From: Bacillus luti
GTDB lineage: Bacteria > Bacillota > Bacilli > Bacillales > Bacillaceae_G
NCBI RefSeq assembly: GCF_001884105.1
Contig: NZ_MACI01000093.1
Coordinates: 124,001 to 188,000 of the forward strand
DNA: 64,000 bases
Direction of reading: 5' to 3'
Under the pieces are notes generated by a model. The model saw only the letters and a program-made list of their open reading frames with translations. It had not been told where the DNA came from and ran no database searches. The position numbers and the translations under genes are program-made. Shown here one piece after another: positions 17,786-26,476 of this stretch. Each line of letters opens with the position of its first letter. The first letter of the stretch is position 1.

Positions 17786-19257
17786 AGAACCAAGACCAAG
17801 CACTTATCTTTGAAGTGAGTAAAGAAGGACGCGTAGGATATAGCTTACCCAAATTAGATGTAGAAGAAGTGAAACTAGAAGATGTGTTCGAGAGCGATTA
17901 TATTCGAGTAGAAGATGCTGAGTTACCAGAAGTATCTGAACTTGACATTATGCGCCACTATACAGCACTTTCAAACCGTAACCACGGTGTTGATTCTGGC
18001 TTCTATCCACTTGGATCTTGTACGATGAAATATAATCCGAAAATTAACGAAAACGTAGCTCGTTTTGCAGGATTTGCAAATATTCATCCACTTCAAGATG
18101 AAAAAACAGTACAAGGTGCAATGGAATTAATGTACGACTTGCAAGAGCATTTAATTGAAATTACAGGTATGGATACTGTTACTTTACAACCAGCAGCTGG
18201 TGCACACGGAGAATGGACAGGTTTAATGTTAATTCGTGCATACCATGAAGCAAATGGTGACTTTAACCGTACGAAAGTAATTGTTCCTGACTCTGCTCAC
18301 GGAACGAATCCAGCATCTGCAACTGTAGCTGGTTTTGAAACAATTACAGTAAAATCAAATGAAAATGGTCTTGTTGACTTAGAAGATTTAAAACGTGTTG
18401 TAAACGAAGAAACAGCGGCACTTATGTTAACAAATCCTAATACATTAGGTCTATTCGAAGAAAATATTTTAGAAATGGCAGAAATTGTCCATAACGCAGG
18501 CGGTAAATTATACTATGATGGTGCAAACTTAAATGCAGTATTAAGCCAAGCACGCCCAGGAGATATGGGATTTGACGTTGTGCATTTAAACCTTCATAAA
18601 ACATTTACAGGTCCTCACGGCGGCGGTGGCCCAGGTTCTGGTCCAGTAGGTGTGAAAGCTGATTTAATTCCTTACTTACCAAAACCAATTTTAGAGAAAA
18701 CAGAAGATGGTTATCGCTTCAATTACGATCGTCCAGAGGCAATTGGGCGTGTGAAACCATTCTATGGTAACTTCGGAATTAACGTTCGAGCGTACACATA
18801 CATTCGTTCTATGGGTCCAGATGGACTACGTGCAGTAACTGAGTATGCTGTATTAAATGCAAACTATATGATGAGAAGATTAGCTCCGTTCTATGATCTT
18901 CCGTTCGATAGACATTGTAAGCATGAATTTGTATTATCAGGTCGTCGTCAAAAGAAACTTGGTGTACGTACACTAGATATTGCAAAACGTCTGCTTGATT
19001 TCGGTTACCATCCACCAACAATTTACTTCCCATTAAACGTGGAAGAATGTATTATGATTGAGCCAACAGAAACAGAATCAAAAGAAACATTAGATGGTTT
19101 CATTGATAAGATGATTCAAATCGCTAAAGAAGTAGAAGAAAATCCAGAAGTTGTACAAGAAGCACCACATACGACAGTCATTAAACGTCTAGACGAAACA
19201 CTGGCTGCACGTAAACCAGTTTTACGTTATGAAAAGCTAGCTCCTGTACAAGTTTGA
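17782..19257 (+). CDS. gcvPB: Glycine dehydrogenase (decarboxylating) subunit 2
   Basis: A 491-residue catalytic subunit of P-protein. The PLP-binding lysine is K273 in [19 protein letters not shown], and [10 protein letters not shown] lies near residue 77. With GcvPA it decarboxylates glycine and loads the aminomethyl group on lipoyl-GcvH. Last gene of the operon; a terminator follows 8 bases after the stop. Confidence 0.95.
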   Translation: MKNQDQALIFEVSKEGRVGYSLPKLDVEEVKLEDVFESDYIRVEDAELPEVSELDIMRHYTALSNRNHGVDSGFYPLGSCTMKYNPKINENVARFAGFANIHPLQDEKTVQGAMELMYDLQEHLIEITGMDTVTLQPAAGAHGEWTGLMLIRAYHEANGDFNRTKVIVPDSAHGTNPASATVAGFETITVKSNENGLVDLEDLKRVVNEETAALMLTNPNTLGLFEENILEMAEIVHNAGGKLYYDGANLNAVLSQARPGDMGFDVVHLNLHKTFTGPHGGGGPGSGPVGVKADLIPYLPKPILEKTEDGYRFNYDRPEAIGRVKPFYGNFGINVRAYTYIRSMGPDGLRAVTEYAVLNANYMMRRLAPFYDLPFDRHCKHEFVLSGRRQKKLGVRTLDIAKRLLDFGYHPPTIYFPLNVEECIMIEPTETESKETLDGFIDKMIQIAKEVEENPEVVQEAPHTTVIKRLDETLAARKPVLRYEKLAPVQV

Positions 19258-19264
19258 TGAGAAT

Positions 19265-19298
19265 AAAAAAGAACTCGCTACATGCGGGTTCTTTTTTT
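19265..19298 (+). terminator. Terminator of the gcv operon
   Basis: The stem AAAAAAGAACTCGC / GCGGGTTCTTTTTTT has a 5-base loop and a T run. Confidence 0.85.
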
Positions 19299-19525
19299 AT
19301 TTGGAGAATTTGTGCAGAAATAGTAAAGAAAATGTTAAAAATTAAATTTTTTTGTTCCATATTGCTGTAAAGATGTAGTTTTATAGGTGGTTTTGTTGAA
19401 AAAGTCGGTTTGATAAAAGTATTTATTTTTGTTAGAATTTTATTGAAATTAAGAAGATGTAATGAGATAGGAAAGACTCATTTTTATTTATATGTGAAAA
19501 AACGAACAAGTTTGGGGGTGAAATT

Positions 19526-19750
19526 GTGGGATATCGGTGTTATAGAATGATATACCATTTAGAAAACGGAAAAACGATTAAAGATGTAAAAGAATTTTGT
19601 TATCGAGACCAAGGAAAAGTACTAGAAAGAGTAGCGCATCGTGTAATGGATAATAGAGAAGTGACGGCGATTGATAAGCAAGGAACAATCATTTCAATAG
19701 CGTGTGAGGACATCATAAAGGTGGAACTTGATTACATAACAGAAAGTTAA
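19526..19750 (+). CDS. Small conserved protein of unknown function
   Basis: About 74 residues from GTG 19526, behind GGGGGTGA. It reads MGYRCYRMIYHLENGKTIKDVKEFCY and appears alpha/beta and soluble. It starts the accessory block that separates gcvPB from yqhL. I do not recognise the family. Confidence 0.5.
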   Translation: MGYRCYRMIYHLENGKTIKDVKEFCYRDQGKVLERVAHRVMDNREVTAIDKQGTIISIACEDIIKVELDYITES

Positions 19751-19820
19751 CCTTGAGTCATATCGAATTATTCGATAAAATATACTGTTGAATGGCGAAG
19801 TGAGAAGAGAGGAGTTTATC

Positions 19821-20012
19821 ATGGGTAGTACAAGACACTTTTATATGTTTATCTTAGCGTTTGTTCTTGTTGTGGCATTAACGATTTATTTAATTGTTGA
19901 TAGCAGCTGGTACAACACAGTTCATCCGGCATTCCTTCTGTTTATGTATATAGGAATTGCGGTAGTGAGTTTCGGAATGAGAGACGAGATGTTAGATCGC
20001 TTTGAAAAGTGA
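19821..20012 (+). CDS. Small two-span membrane protein
   Basis: A 63-residue protein with hydrophobic segments at about 8-26 and 36-52 and a charged end (RDEMLDRFEK). GAGAGGAG precedes ATG 19821. The terminator at 20023 follows. Function unknown. Confidence 0.65.
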   Translation: MGSTRHFYMFILAFVLVVALTIYLIVDSSWYNTVHPAFLLFMYIGIAVVSFGMRDEMLDRFEK

Positions 20013-20022
20013 TACATATACG

Positions 20023-20054
20023 AAAGACCAACAGGAAAATGTTGGTCTTTTTTT
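20023..20054 (+). terminator. Intrinsic terminator
   Basis: The 11-bp stem AAAGACCAACA / TGTTGGTCTTT is followed by T's. It insulates the GntR operon from the upstream small genes. Confidence 0.85.
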
Positions 20055-20055
20055 C

Positions 20056-20085
20056 TTGCCAAAAATAGGATGCTGTGTATATACT
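20056..20085 (+). promoter_or_regulatory. Sigma-A promoter of the GntR-ABC operon
   Basis: TTGCCA and TATACT are 18 bases apart. The -10 lies inside the left arm of the palindrome at 20075-20115, so bound repressor would block it. Confidence 0.6.
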
Positions 20086-20115
20086 GTGTATATAAGGTAT
20101 ATACAGTATATACAC
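20075..20115. promoter_or_regulatory. 41-bp palindromic operator, likely site of the adjacent GntR regulator
   Basis: The left arm GTGTATATACTGT (20075-20087) is the exact inverse of the right arm ACAGTATATACAC (20103-20115), with further TATATA repeats between. It ends 13 bases before the GntR start codon. YtrA-type GntR repressors bind such sites in front of their own operons. Confidence 0.75.
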
Positions 20116-20128
20116 ACTGGAGGAAAAC

Positions 20129-20503
20129 ATGAATATTATTATTTCGAATTCTTCCCAAGACCCTATTTATGTGCAAATAAGAAAACAATTAAGCCAGCTT
20201 ATTTTAAATGGTGGTTTAAAGGGTGGAGACCAATTACCGTCTATTCGTAGCTTAGCGAAGGAATTACAAATTAGTGTAATTACAACGAAGCGTGCGTACG
20301 AAGAGCTTGAAAAAGAAGGATACATAGAAACGGTCGCTGGGAAGGGGACTTATGTTTCACGTAAAAATAATGAACTACTAAAAGAACAGCGGCTACGTCT
20401 ATTGGAGAATAAAGCTGAAGAAATTGTGAAAGAAAGTAAAGTGTTGCAGCTGTCGCTTGAAGACTTACAGCAGATGATTGCGTGTTTATACGAGGGGGAA
20501 TAA
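20129..20503 (+). CDS. GntR-family regulator, YtrA subfamily
   Basis: A 124-residue short GntR protein. The winged helix covers about residues 10-75 (PIYVQIRKQLSQLILNG, LPSIRSLAKELQISVITTKRAYEELEKEGYIETVAGKGTYV). The short C-terminal helical tail is typical of YtrA members that control ABC exporter operons. GGAGG precedes the ATG. It probably represses its own operon through the 20075 palindrome. The ABC ATPase starts four bases after its stop. Confidence 0.85.
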   Translation: MNIIISNSSQDPIYVQIRKQLSQLILNGGLKGGDQLPSIRSLAKELQISVITTKRAYEELEKEGYIETVAGKGTYVSRKNNELLKEQRLRLLENKAEEIVKESKVLQLSLEDLQQMIACLYEGE

Positions 20504-20506
20504 GGG

Positions 20507-21379
20507 ATGTTAGAGTTAAAAAACGTTTGTAAAAGTTATGAAGATTTTGCAGTGGAAAATATAAGTTTTGCATTACCGCGTGGATATATTATGGGATTTG
20601 TCGGACCGAACGGGGCCGGGAAAAGCACGACAATCAAAATGATTATGAATTTAATTAGAAAAGATAGTGGTGATATAAAAATTTTTGGCAAAGACAATAA
20701 GAAAGCCGAAAAGGAAATAAAACAAAATATCGGTTTTGTATATGATGAAAATCATTACTACGAAGATTTAACGTGTGAACAAATGAAACGTATTATTGCA
20801 CCGTTATATAAAAAATGGGACGAAAAGCAGTATCAATCGTATATGCAGAGATTGCAAGTCCCAAAGTATAAAAAGATTAAAGAACTATCTAAAGGGATGA
20901 AAATGAAGTTTGCGATTGCTATCGCACTTTCGCATCATGCAGAGTTTATTATTATGGATGAACCGACAGCAGGATTAGATCCAGTTGTTCGAAGTGAATT
21001 ACTTGATATGTTGCAAGAAATTGTAATGGAAGATGAAGTATCTGTATTATTCTCAACCCACATTACAACGGATTTAGAACGTATTGCAGATTATATTACG
21101 TTTATCAACGATGGAGAAATTATATTTACTGGTGAAAAAGATGAATTAATGGAGAACTACGTAATCGTAAAGGGAAGCAATGATTTATTAGATCGAGAAG
21201 GAAAAGAACTATTTGTTGGATTACGAAAAAATAAATTCGGTTTCGAAGGTTTAGCGAAGGATAAACAAGCAATTATCGATTGGTTTGGAAATGAGGTTGT
21301 AATAGAAAAGCCTACATTAGACGATATCATCGTTTACACTGCGAAAGGAAGAGGTGCTTATGCGTCAGCTCGTATATAA
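20507..21379 (+). CDS. ABC transporter ATP-binding protein
   Basis: A 290-residue ABC ATPase. Walker A is GPNGAGKST (33-41), the signature is LSKGMKMKFA (a variant with K-G-M in place of G-G-Q), Walker B is FIIMDEPTAGLDP and the H-loop is STHIT. The C-terminal region after about 215 is extended, as in YtrB-type exporters. It probably energises the three permeases encoded downstream. Its 3' end overlaps the first permease by 20 bases. Confidence 0.88.
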   Translation: MLELKNVCKSYEDFAVENISFALPRGYIMGFVGPNGAGKSTTIKMIMNLIRKDSGDIKIFGKDNKKAEKEIKQNIGFVYDENHYYEDLTCEQMKRIIAPLYKKWDEKQYQSYMQRLQVPKYKKIKELSKGMKMKFAIAIALSHHAEFIIMDEPTAGLDPVVRSELLDMLQEIVMEDEVSVLFSTHITTDLERIADYITFINDGEIIFTGEKDELMENYVIVKGSNDLLDREGKELFVGLRKNKFGFEGLAKDKQAIIDWFGNEVVIEKPTLDDIIVYTAKGRGAYASARI

Positions 21380-22028
21380 AGATTTGTTCTTTTTTCGGGT
21401 AATTTGGTTAGTGAATCTTGTTATGCCCCTTTTGTTCTTTATGTTAGATGCAAGTGGTGAATTGTTATTTCCAATGAGTTGTCTATTTATAACCTTTTCA
21501 TCGGTTATGACGTTAACCGTTATGGATGAAAGAAATAAAAGTGACATTGTTATAAATAGTTTACCGGTAAGTCGAAAGGATATCATAATTGCTAGATATA
21601 TTTCCTGTGCAATATTCATTGTTGGTGCCATTCTCTCTACGATGTTAGTTGTTTTTCTTATAAGAGGTATTGTGGTTATTAGTGATATCGGTGTATATCA
21701 TCCTAATCTATACATTGAAATTCCATGGTATGAAGTCATAAATGGAGCTGTTTATGCCACATTTTTTGTTGTCACGTTTTTCCCTAGTTATTATGGTACA
21801 AAATCGAAGGTAGTAAGAAGTATAGGATCAGCAGCATCAATAGGAGTGGGTGTAATTCTTTGGATATTTATTAGTGATGGGCTGAATGAAACAACATCTT
21901 CATTCAGTGAGTGGATTATGAATCCAGTACATATTGGTGTATTTATAGTTGGAGGAATGATATTAGCTAGTGTCTATATCGTTTCTATGTTTCTTACAAT
22001 TAAAATTTATGAAACGCGTGATTTATAG
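21360..22028 (+). CDS. ABC-2 type permease (1 of 3)
   Basis: A 222-residue membrane protein with about six hydrophobic segments and the motif NSLPVSRKDIIIARYI after the second segment, characteristic of the ABC2 permease family (EcsB/YtrC-like). Start ATG 21360, preceded by GGAAGAGGTG. It resembles the two following permeases, so the three look like products of tandem duplication. Confidence 0.75.
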   Translation: MRQLVYKDLFFFRVIWLVNLVMPLLFFMLDASGELLFPMSCLFITFSSVMTLTVMDERNKSDIVINSLPVSRKDIIIARYISCAIFIVGAILSTMLVVFLIRGIVVISDIGVYHPNLYIEIPWYEVINGAVYATFFVVTFFPSYYGTKSKVVRSIGSAASIGVGVILWIFISDGLNETTSSFSEWIMNPVHIGVFIVGGMILASVYIVSMFLTIKIYETRDL

Positions 22029-22042
22029 AGAGGAGAATTTAT

Positions 22043-22675
22043 ATGCAACAATTGATTTTGAAGGAGTTTTTCTTGCAGAAGAAGATGTTTCTTTTATATT
22101 TTTTAATACCTATTTTCTCTGTTTTTAGGAATCCAGTCCAACCCATGGGGATTGCAATAGGATTATTTATAACATGCAGTACGATCATATATATTTCTTT
22201 TTATTATGAAGAGAAAAGTAAAACAGAAAAAATATTAGTGAGTTTGCCTATAACGAGAACAGAGATAGTTATAGCTAAATATATTGCAAGTTCATTATTT
22301 ATTATGGCTGGTTTGAGTACAACTTTTATAGTCATAATATTAGGAAATATTCTATTGAACAGAGATATAGTTATGCCTGGATATGCAGTATTTTCAGCAA
22401 TAGTAGCAACTTTGATTTATTGTGCAGTAACGATACCGACTAATTACATTGGGGGATATAAAGTTATTACTGTCTTGAATTTGATTATGCTTTTTCCTTT
22501 AATTGGTATGATTGGTCTTATGTGCAATATTTTTGGTGATAAAACAATTATGTTAAAAGTACTTCACTCTCAAGAGGCTACACAAGCAATGGGTGTTCTT
22601 GGTATCGGAGTATTAGTGAGTATATTCGTATCAATGTTCCTCTCAATGAAAATGTTTCAGGAGGCAGAGTTATAG
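22043..22675 (+). CDS. ABC-2 type permease (2 of 3)
   Basis: A 210-residue polytopic protein with the same layout as its neighbours and the motif SLPITRTEIVIAKYI. AGAGGAG precedes the ATG. Substrate unknown; YtrA-regulated cassettes of this type often respond to cell-envelope stress, which is family knowledge and not shown here. Confidence 0.75.
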   Translation: MQQLILKEFFLQKKMFLLYFLIPIFSVFRNPVQPMGIAIGLFITCSTIIYISFYYEEKSKTEKILVSLPITRTEIVIAKYIASSLFIMAGLSTTFIVIILGNILLNRDIVMPGYAVFSAIVATLIYCAVTIPTNYIGGYKVITVLNLIMLFPLIGMIGLMCNIFGDKTIMLKVLHSQEATQAMGVLGIGVLVSIFVSMFLSMKMFQEAEL

Positions 22676-22707
22676 AAGGGACATTTTCATATTAGGGGGT
22701 GTAATAC

Positions 22708-23304
22708 ATGATCAAGCAACTAATTTTAAAAGATTTCATCATTCAATGGAAATTTTTAATTTGGTACATACTGTATCCTGTTTTCTTTTATATGGCCTTA
22801 ACAGATACGGAAAATTTATTCATCATTATGTCAGTAATTATTACAATTGGGGCAACAGTAAAAACATTTGAAGCAGATAGTAAAAATGAGAGTGAAGTTA
22901 TAGTAAATAGTTTACCAATATTGAGAAAACAAATTGTGTATGCGAAATATATAGTAGCAATTATTATTCTTTTTATAAGTGTAACGGTCGGTTGTTTCAC
23001 GATGGGAATGAAGAGCGGGGTTAACTTATTTGAATTTATTGAAACGACAATAGTTGCTAGTATTAGCTTTATTTTAGTGTATTTAAGCTTTGTATTACCA
23101 ATATCCTTTTGGCTAGGGTATAAGAAAACTATTTTTATTACGATAGTAATATTCATGGCACCGATAGTTGTTTTAGAAGTTTTGTTTCAAATCAACTTGG
23201 AACAAATTCAATTATATAATACCTTGTTATTCATTGGTTCAATATGCATGTTCATAGCATCTATCTTCGTTTCAGTAAAAATATATGAAAAAAGAGAATT
23301 TTAA
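22708..23304 (+). CDS. ABC-2 type permease (3 of 3)
   Basis: A 198-residue polytopic protein with the shared motif NSLPILRKQIVYAKYI and a C-terminal SVKIYEKREF similar to the end of permease 1 (TIKIYETRDL). AGGGGGTG precedes ATG 22708. Last gene of the operon; the terminator overlaps its end. Confidence 0.75.
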   Translation: MIKQLILKDFIIQWKFLIWYILYPVFFYMALTDTENLFIIMSVIITIGATVKTFEADSKNESEVIVNSLPILRKQIVYAKYIVAIIILFISVTVGCFTMGMKSGVNLFEFIETTIVASISFILVYLSFVLPISFWLGYKKTIFITIVIFMAPIVVLEVLFQINLEQIQLYNTLLFIGSICMFIASIFVSVKIYEKREF

Positions 23305-23332
23305 AAGGTGCCCTACAAAAGGCACCTTTTTC
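23303..23332. terminator. Terminator of the GntR-ABC operon
   Basis: The 10-bp stem AAAAGGTGCC / GGCACCTTTT has an 8-base loop and T's. It also lies at the 3' end of the convergent small minus-strand gene. Confidence 0.82.
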
Positions 23333-23480
23333 AATAACGACAATATGAAAGTAAGAGTTTATAAACAGAGAGGCTATTCGGTACATCTTTCGGAGTATGT
23401 AATATAAAGCTGAAAACGATAACGAGTATGAGAAAGAGGAAAAATAAAAATAGGATTTGCTTATGTATAGAATTTTGCAT
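23331..23480 (-). CDS. Small single-span membrane protein, 49 aa
   Basis: On the minus strand AAAAAAGGAGTGGATAAT precedes ATG 23480. The product is a short basic N-terminus (MQNSIHKQ), a strong 20-residue hydrophobic helix and a polar tail. The excellent ribosome site argues for a real gene; a longer in-frame upstream extension is unlikely. Function unknown. Confidence 0.6.
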   Translation of the reverse strand: MQNSIHKQILFLFFLFLILVIVFSFILHTPKDVPNSLSVYKLLLSYCRY

Positions 23481-23547
23481 ATTATCCACTCCTTTTTTAG
23501 GTAGTATGTCCAAAAGAAAGGAGCGTATGAAAAATGTTAGGGGGAGA

Positions 23548-23736
23548 ATGATGAATAAAAGAAAATGGTTATATAGAATAGGGATATTTTTATTTTCAAT
23601 CGGTCTCATATTATCAAATTTTTATTCAGATATACCATCACCATTTCCTAATTTACATAAAGGGGTCGGTATAAGTGTTGTCATAGTTGGTCTTCTTTGT
23701 CTTATCGCATCAAACTTCTATAGAAAGTCTGAATGA
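23548..23736 (+). CDS. Small two-span membrane protein
   Basis: About 62 residues from ATG 23548 (or 23551), with hydrophobic segments at about 10-24 and 42-56. AGGGGGAGA lies just before. ATG 23527 behind AAAGGAG is another possible start that would add seven residues. It is divergent from the 49-aa gene at 23480. Function unknown. Confidence 0.55.
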   Translation: MMNKRKWLYRIGIFLFSIGLILSNFYSDIPSPFPNLHKGVGISVVIVGLLCLIASNFYRKSE

Positions 23737-23740
23737 ATAT

Positions 23741-23782
23741 AAAAAAGGACAGTTACTCTTTTTCAGAAGTACTGTCCTTTTT
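23741..23782. terminator. Bidirectional terminator
   Basis: The 12-bp stem AAAAAGGACAGT / ACTGTCCTTTTT lies between two convergent small membrane genes. Confidence 0.8.
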
Positions 23783-24010
23783 AAATAATTTATTCCATAG
23801 TTTGGCGATACTCCATATAATGACGATTGCAATGGAGGCGATAATGGACCAAACAATTGATATAATTTCAAGTGTCATGTTAGGAAGGAATGTGAAAATG
23901 GATAATACTCTATGAAACAACCATTCTATTATATGAAAACTTATTTGTAATAGAATGACGATACCAAGTGTACTCCATGCTAACATTTGCCTTCCTTTTT
24001 CTTTCCACAT
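23753..24010 (-). CDS. Small two-span membrane protein
   Basis: An 85-residue protein from ATG 24010 (an upstream in-frame GTG exists), with hydrophobic segments about 9-27 and 45-68 and a Lys/Glu-rich tail. GTGAGGTG precedes the start. It lies 15 bases after the SMR pair and may be co-transcribed with it. Function unknown. Confidence 0.6.
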   Translation of the reverse strand: MWKEKGRQMLAWSTLGIVILLQISFHIIEWLFHRVLSIFTFLPNMTLEIISIVWSIIASIAIVIIWSIAKLWNKLFKKDSTSEKE

Positions 24011-24025
24011 GACATTCACCTCACG

Positions 24026-24340
24026 TTAGCTTAATAGTTTTAAGCCAACAGCGCCGCATAGAATGCAACTTAAGAAGGCAAGGCGACGCCAATCCGCTGA
24101 TTCACGGAAAATTAGAATGCCTAGAAGTGCACTACCGGCAGTTCCGATTCCAGTCCAAATCGCGTAAGCAGTTCCCATCGGTAACGTGTCCATCGCAAGG
24201 GATAAGAAGAAGAAACTTACTGCGAAGTTAGCGATTAAAATAACTTTTGGTGCCCAGCCTTTCTTTTCAGTGGCTACTTTCATAAAGAGTACACCAATAA
24301 TTTCACAAATACCAGCTAGAATTAAAAATACCCAAGCCAT
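24026..24340 (-). CDS. SMR-family exporter subunit, YkkD/Gdx type
   Basis: A 104-residue four-helix small multidrug resistance protein. E13 in helix 1 (AGICEIIG) is the proton/substrate-coupling residue. LPMGTAYAIWTGIGTAGSA and GLKLLS follow the SugE/Gdx branch that exports guanidinium. It is paired with the gene at 24342, one base apart, as in the B. subtilis ykkC-ykkD heterodimer. GAAGGAGG precedes the ATG. Controlled by the neighbouring TetR protein, by inference from shared operators. Confidence 0.82.
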   Translation of the reverse strand: MAWVFLILAGICEIIGVLFMKVATEKKGWAPKVILIANFAVSFFFLSLAMDTLPMGTAYAIWTGIGTAGSALLGILIFRESADWRRLAFLSCILCGAVGLKLLS

Positions 24341-24341
24341 T

Positions 24342-24674
24342 TTATGCGGCCTCCTTCGCTTCTTTTTCTTCTGTTACTCGTTTTAAACCAATTACTCCGA
24401 AGAAGATTAAACCGATTAATAATACTTTTACAATAGAGAAAGGTTCTCCAAAGACGAAAATCTCTGTCAGAACGATTCCGCCAGCCCCAATTCCTGTGAA
24501 GACTGCATATACAGTGCCGACAGGTAAATCTTTATAAGCTCTAAATAATAAGACGAAACTAATTGTAATTAATAGCGCAACACCAGCCCATTCAAGTGGT
24601 GCCTCCGCTTTTTTTAGTCCAATCACCCAAAAGATTTCAATAATACCAGCTATGATTACATAAATCCAAGCCAT
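24342..24674 (-). CDS. SMR-family exporter subunit, YkkC/Gdx type
   Basis: A 110-residue SMR protein with E13 (AGIIEIFWVIGLKK) and LPVGTVYAVFTGIGAGG. The W and K after E13 and the GTxYAVxTG motif are Gdx-like. The charged C-terminal tail (TEEKEAKEAA) is unlike its partner. AAGGAG precedes the ATG, and a TetR-type operator lies 15 bases upstream. No guanidine riboswitch is seen, unlike B. subtilis ykkCD. Confidence 0.82.
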   Translation of the reverse strand: MAWIYVIIAGIIEIFWVIGLKKAEAPLEWAGVALLITISFVLLFRAYKDLPVGTVYAVFTGIGAGGIVLTEIFVFGEPFSIVKVLLIGLIFFGVIGLKRVTEEKEAKEAA

Positions 24675-24688
24675 GTGTCATTTCTCCT

Positions 24689-24706
24689 TCCTACCAGTCG
24701 TTAGGT
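24689..24706. promoter_or_regulatory. Predicted TetR operator in front of the SMR pair
   Basis: TCCTACCAGTCGTTAGGT differs at only three positions from the 18-bp palindrome at 25333-25350 upstream of the tetR gene. It sits just before the start of the first SMR gene. Confidence 0.7.
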
Positions 24707-24745
24707 AAAGGGCTTAAAAACGACGCATTGCAAAGGAGCAATCCG

Positions 24746-25321
24746 TCAGTTTGAAAGTCCGCGCCAAAATACTTTCCAAGAAGCGTCTAAACGTGTCTCA
24801 AAACGATTTAAACCTGCGTATAGTAGTTCAACCATGAGACCGTCAAGTAAGCATAGAAAAGCCTCTAAGGCATCTTTTACTTCAATGTTATGCAGCTCAT
24901 CTTGTTCGCTTGCTCTTTTAAATACAGGGAATAAAAGTTTTCCGACGTTTTCAATGTGCACATTTGCTTTATTAATAATTTGTTCGCGAAATGCATCAGG
25001 CGGAAAATAAGAAGTTCGTAACCAAAACATGGATTCTTCACTTTCACCAAATCGTTTTGCATATCCTTTTAATAAATTTAATAGCAATTCTTCAGTGGAC
25101 GAATTGGAAAAGCTTTCGATATCGCCTGTGAAGCTCTGCAAATCTTTTTGAAGAGCCGATTCTAAGCATATAAAATATAGCTCTTCTTTTCCTTTAAAGT
25201 GTGCGTAAATTGATGGTTTTTTAATCCCAACTTCTTGAGCAATATTTGCTAATGAAGTTCCTTCGTAGCCGTAGCGTGCGAAATGAGAAAGTGCTACAGC
25301 TTTAATGCGGTTTGCTGTCAT
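24746..25321 (-). CDS. TetR-family repressor
   Basis: A 191-residue protein. The N-terminal HTH spans about 5-50 (IKAVALSHFARYGYEGTSLANIAQEVGIKKPSIYAHFKGKEELY). The C-terminal helical domain is a ligand pocket of the TetR_C type. The ATG at 25321 has GGTAGGGG at good spacing; ATG 25327 is two codons earlier. It likely represses itself and the SMR pair, since matching palindromes lie in front of both. Confidence 0.85.
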   Translation of the reverse strand: MTANRIKAVALSHFARYGYEGTSLANIAQEVGIKKPSIYAHFKGKEELYFICLESALQKDLQSFTGDIESFSNSSTEELLLNLLKGYAKRFGESEESMFWLRTSYFPPDAFREQIINKANVHIENVGKLLFPVFKRASEQDELHNIEVKDALEAFLCLLDGLMVELLYAGLNRFETRLDASWKVFWRGLSN

Positions 25322-25332
25322 TTTCATCCCCT

Positions 25333-25350
25333 ACCTACCGTTCGTTAGGT
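25333..25350. promoter_or_regulatory. Predicted TetR autoregulatory operator
   Basis: ACCTACCGTTCGTTAGGT is an 18-bp near-perfect palindrome immediately upstream of tetR. It is repeated with small changes at 24689. Confidence 0.72.
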
Positions 25351-25392
25351 TCATTATATGAGATAGGAAATATAAAGTCAATAGGTGAAAGA

Positions 25393-25423
25393 CTGAAAAA
25401 GAGCGTTATCGTCAACGCTCCCT
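25393..25423 (-). terminator. Terminator of the lacI-type gene
   Basis: Read on the minus strand, GAGCGTT-N6-AACGCTC is followed by TTTTTC, directly after the stop at 25425. Confidence 0.7.
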
Positions 25424-25424
25424 T

Positions 25425-26402
25425 TTAGACTGTTTTTCGCTCAATTAAATGGAATGAAAGTTCTTCTGAGTTCCCGGTTATTTGTTCGTCTTGCATCTGT
25501 TTATGGAATAAGGTGAAAGCGCGTGATCCCATCGTGAGACCAGGATGTTCAATGGTCGAAATGTCTAACGCCTTTGAAATTTCATGATTATCAAATCCAA
25601 GAATAGCGAGGTCTTCGGGGACTCGAATGCCATGTTTTTTAGCCTCTGTTAGTAAGCCGGCGGCAACTTGATCATTCGCTGTGAAAATAGCGGTTGGACG
25701 ATTTTTCATCTTTAAAATACGATGAAGTATTTTTGCACCATCTTGCATCGTATAACATTGATGGAAAATCCAATCGGGATGTACTGTTTTACCATCTTTA
25801 TGAAGTGTATCAGCAAATGCCTTTTCACGCTCCATAGAATTAGCACTTGTTTTTCTTGCTAAACAAATCGCGATTTTTTCATGGCCTTTATTGAGTAAAT
25901 AGGCAGTACCGAGGCGGAAGCCTTCATAATGATCTACATAGACAGATGAAATGAGGGGGTGGTTCATTTTTTCACATGAAATAATAGGGGCAAATTTGGC
26001 GAAAGGTTCAATTTGTTCCCATGAACTCGTTTGAGAGCAAATAATCATTCCGTCGAATTGTTTCATTTTCATCATTTCAAGAACGCGAATTTCTTCAATA
26101 CTATCGTAATTTGTTTGGCATAAATTAATGTGGTATCCAGCTGCTAATGCTTCGTTTCCGATTCCTTCAATAATGGTACTGAAGTAGGGGAGGTTAATAA
26201 AAGGGAGCATAACACCGATCGTATATGTTTTACCCTTTATTAAATGAATAGCATTTATATTTTTCGCATAGTTCAATTCTTCAACAGCATCTAGAACACG
26301 CTTACGTTTTTCTTCTTTTACGTAAGGGTGATTATTCAGGACACGAGAAACAGTTGATATAGATACACCAGCAGTTTTTGCAATTTGTTTTATATTGGCC
26401 AT
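25425..26402 (-). CDS. LacI-family transcriptional regulator (orphan)
   Basis: A 325-residue regulator. The HTH is MANIKQIAKTAGVSISTVSRVLNNHPYV (1-28), followed by the hinge and a periplasmic-binding-protein-type sensor domain (TIGVMLPFINLPYFSTIIEG, FTANDQVAAGLLTEA, LAILGFDNHEIS). AGAGGTGATAC precedes ATG 26402. No sugar genes lie beside it, so its target is not evident. A 14-bp perfect palindrome at 26463 could be its operator. Confidence 0.82.
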   Translation of the reverse strand: MANIKQIAKTAGVSISTVSRVLNNHPYVKEEKRKRVLDAVEELNYAKNINAIHLIKGKTYTIGVMLPFINLPYFSTIIEGIGNEALAAGYHINLCQTNYDSIEEIRVLEMMKMKQFDGMIICSQTSSWEQIEPFAKFAPIISCEKMNHPLISSVYVDHYEGFRLGTAYLLNKGHEKIAICLARKTSANSMEREKAFADTLHKDGKTVHPDWIFHQCYTMQDGAKILHRILKMKNRPTAIFTANDQVAAGLLTEAKKHGIRVPEDLAILGFDNHEISKALDISTIEHPGLTMGSRAFTLFHKQMQDEQITGNSEELSFHLIERKTV

Positions 26403-26462
26403 ATGTATCACCTCTTTCTCTTATTATAAAGGGAAAAGAATAAGAAAGAAAAAATCTTGACC

Positions 26463-26476
26463 TGAAAAGCTTTTCA
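26463..26476. promoter_or_regulatory. Perfect palindrome upstream of the lacI-type gene
   Basis: TGAAAAGCTTTTCA is a perfect 14-bp inverted repeat 60 bases before the LacI-type start. LacI-family sites often look like this, though most have CG at the centre and this has GC. Confidence 0.4.
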
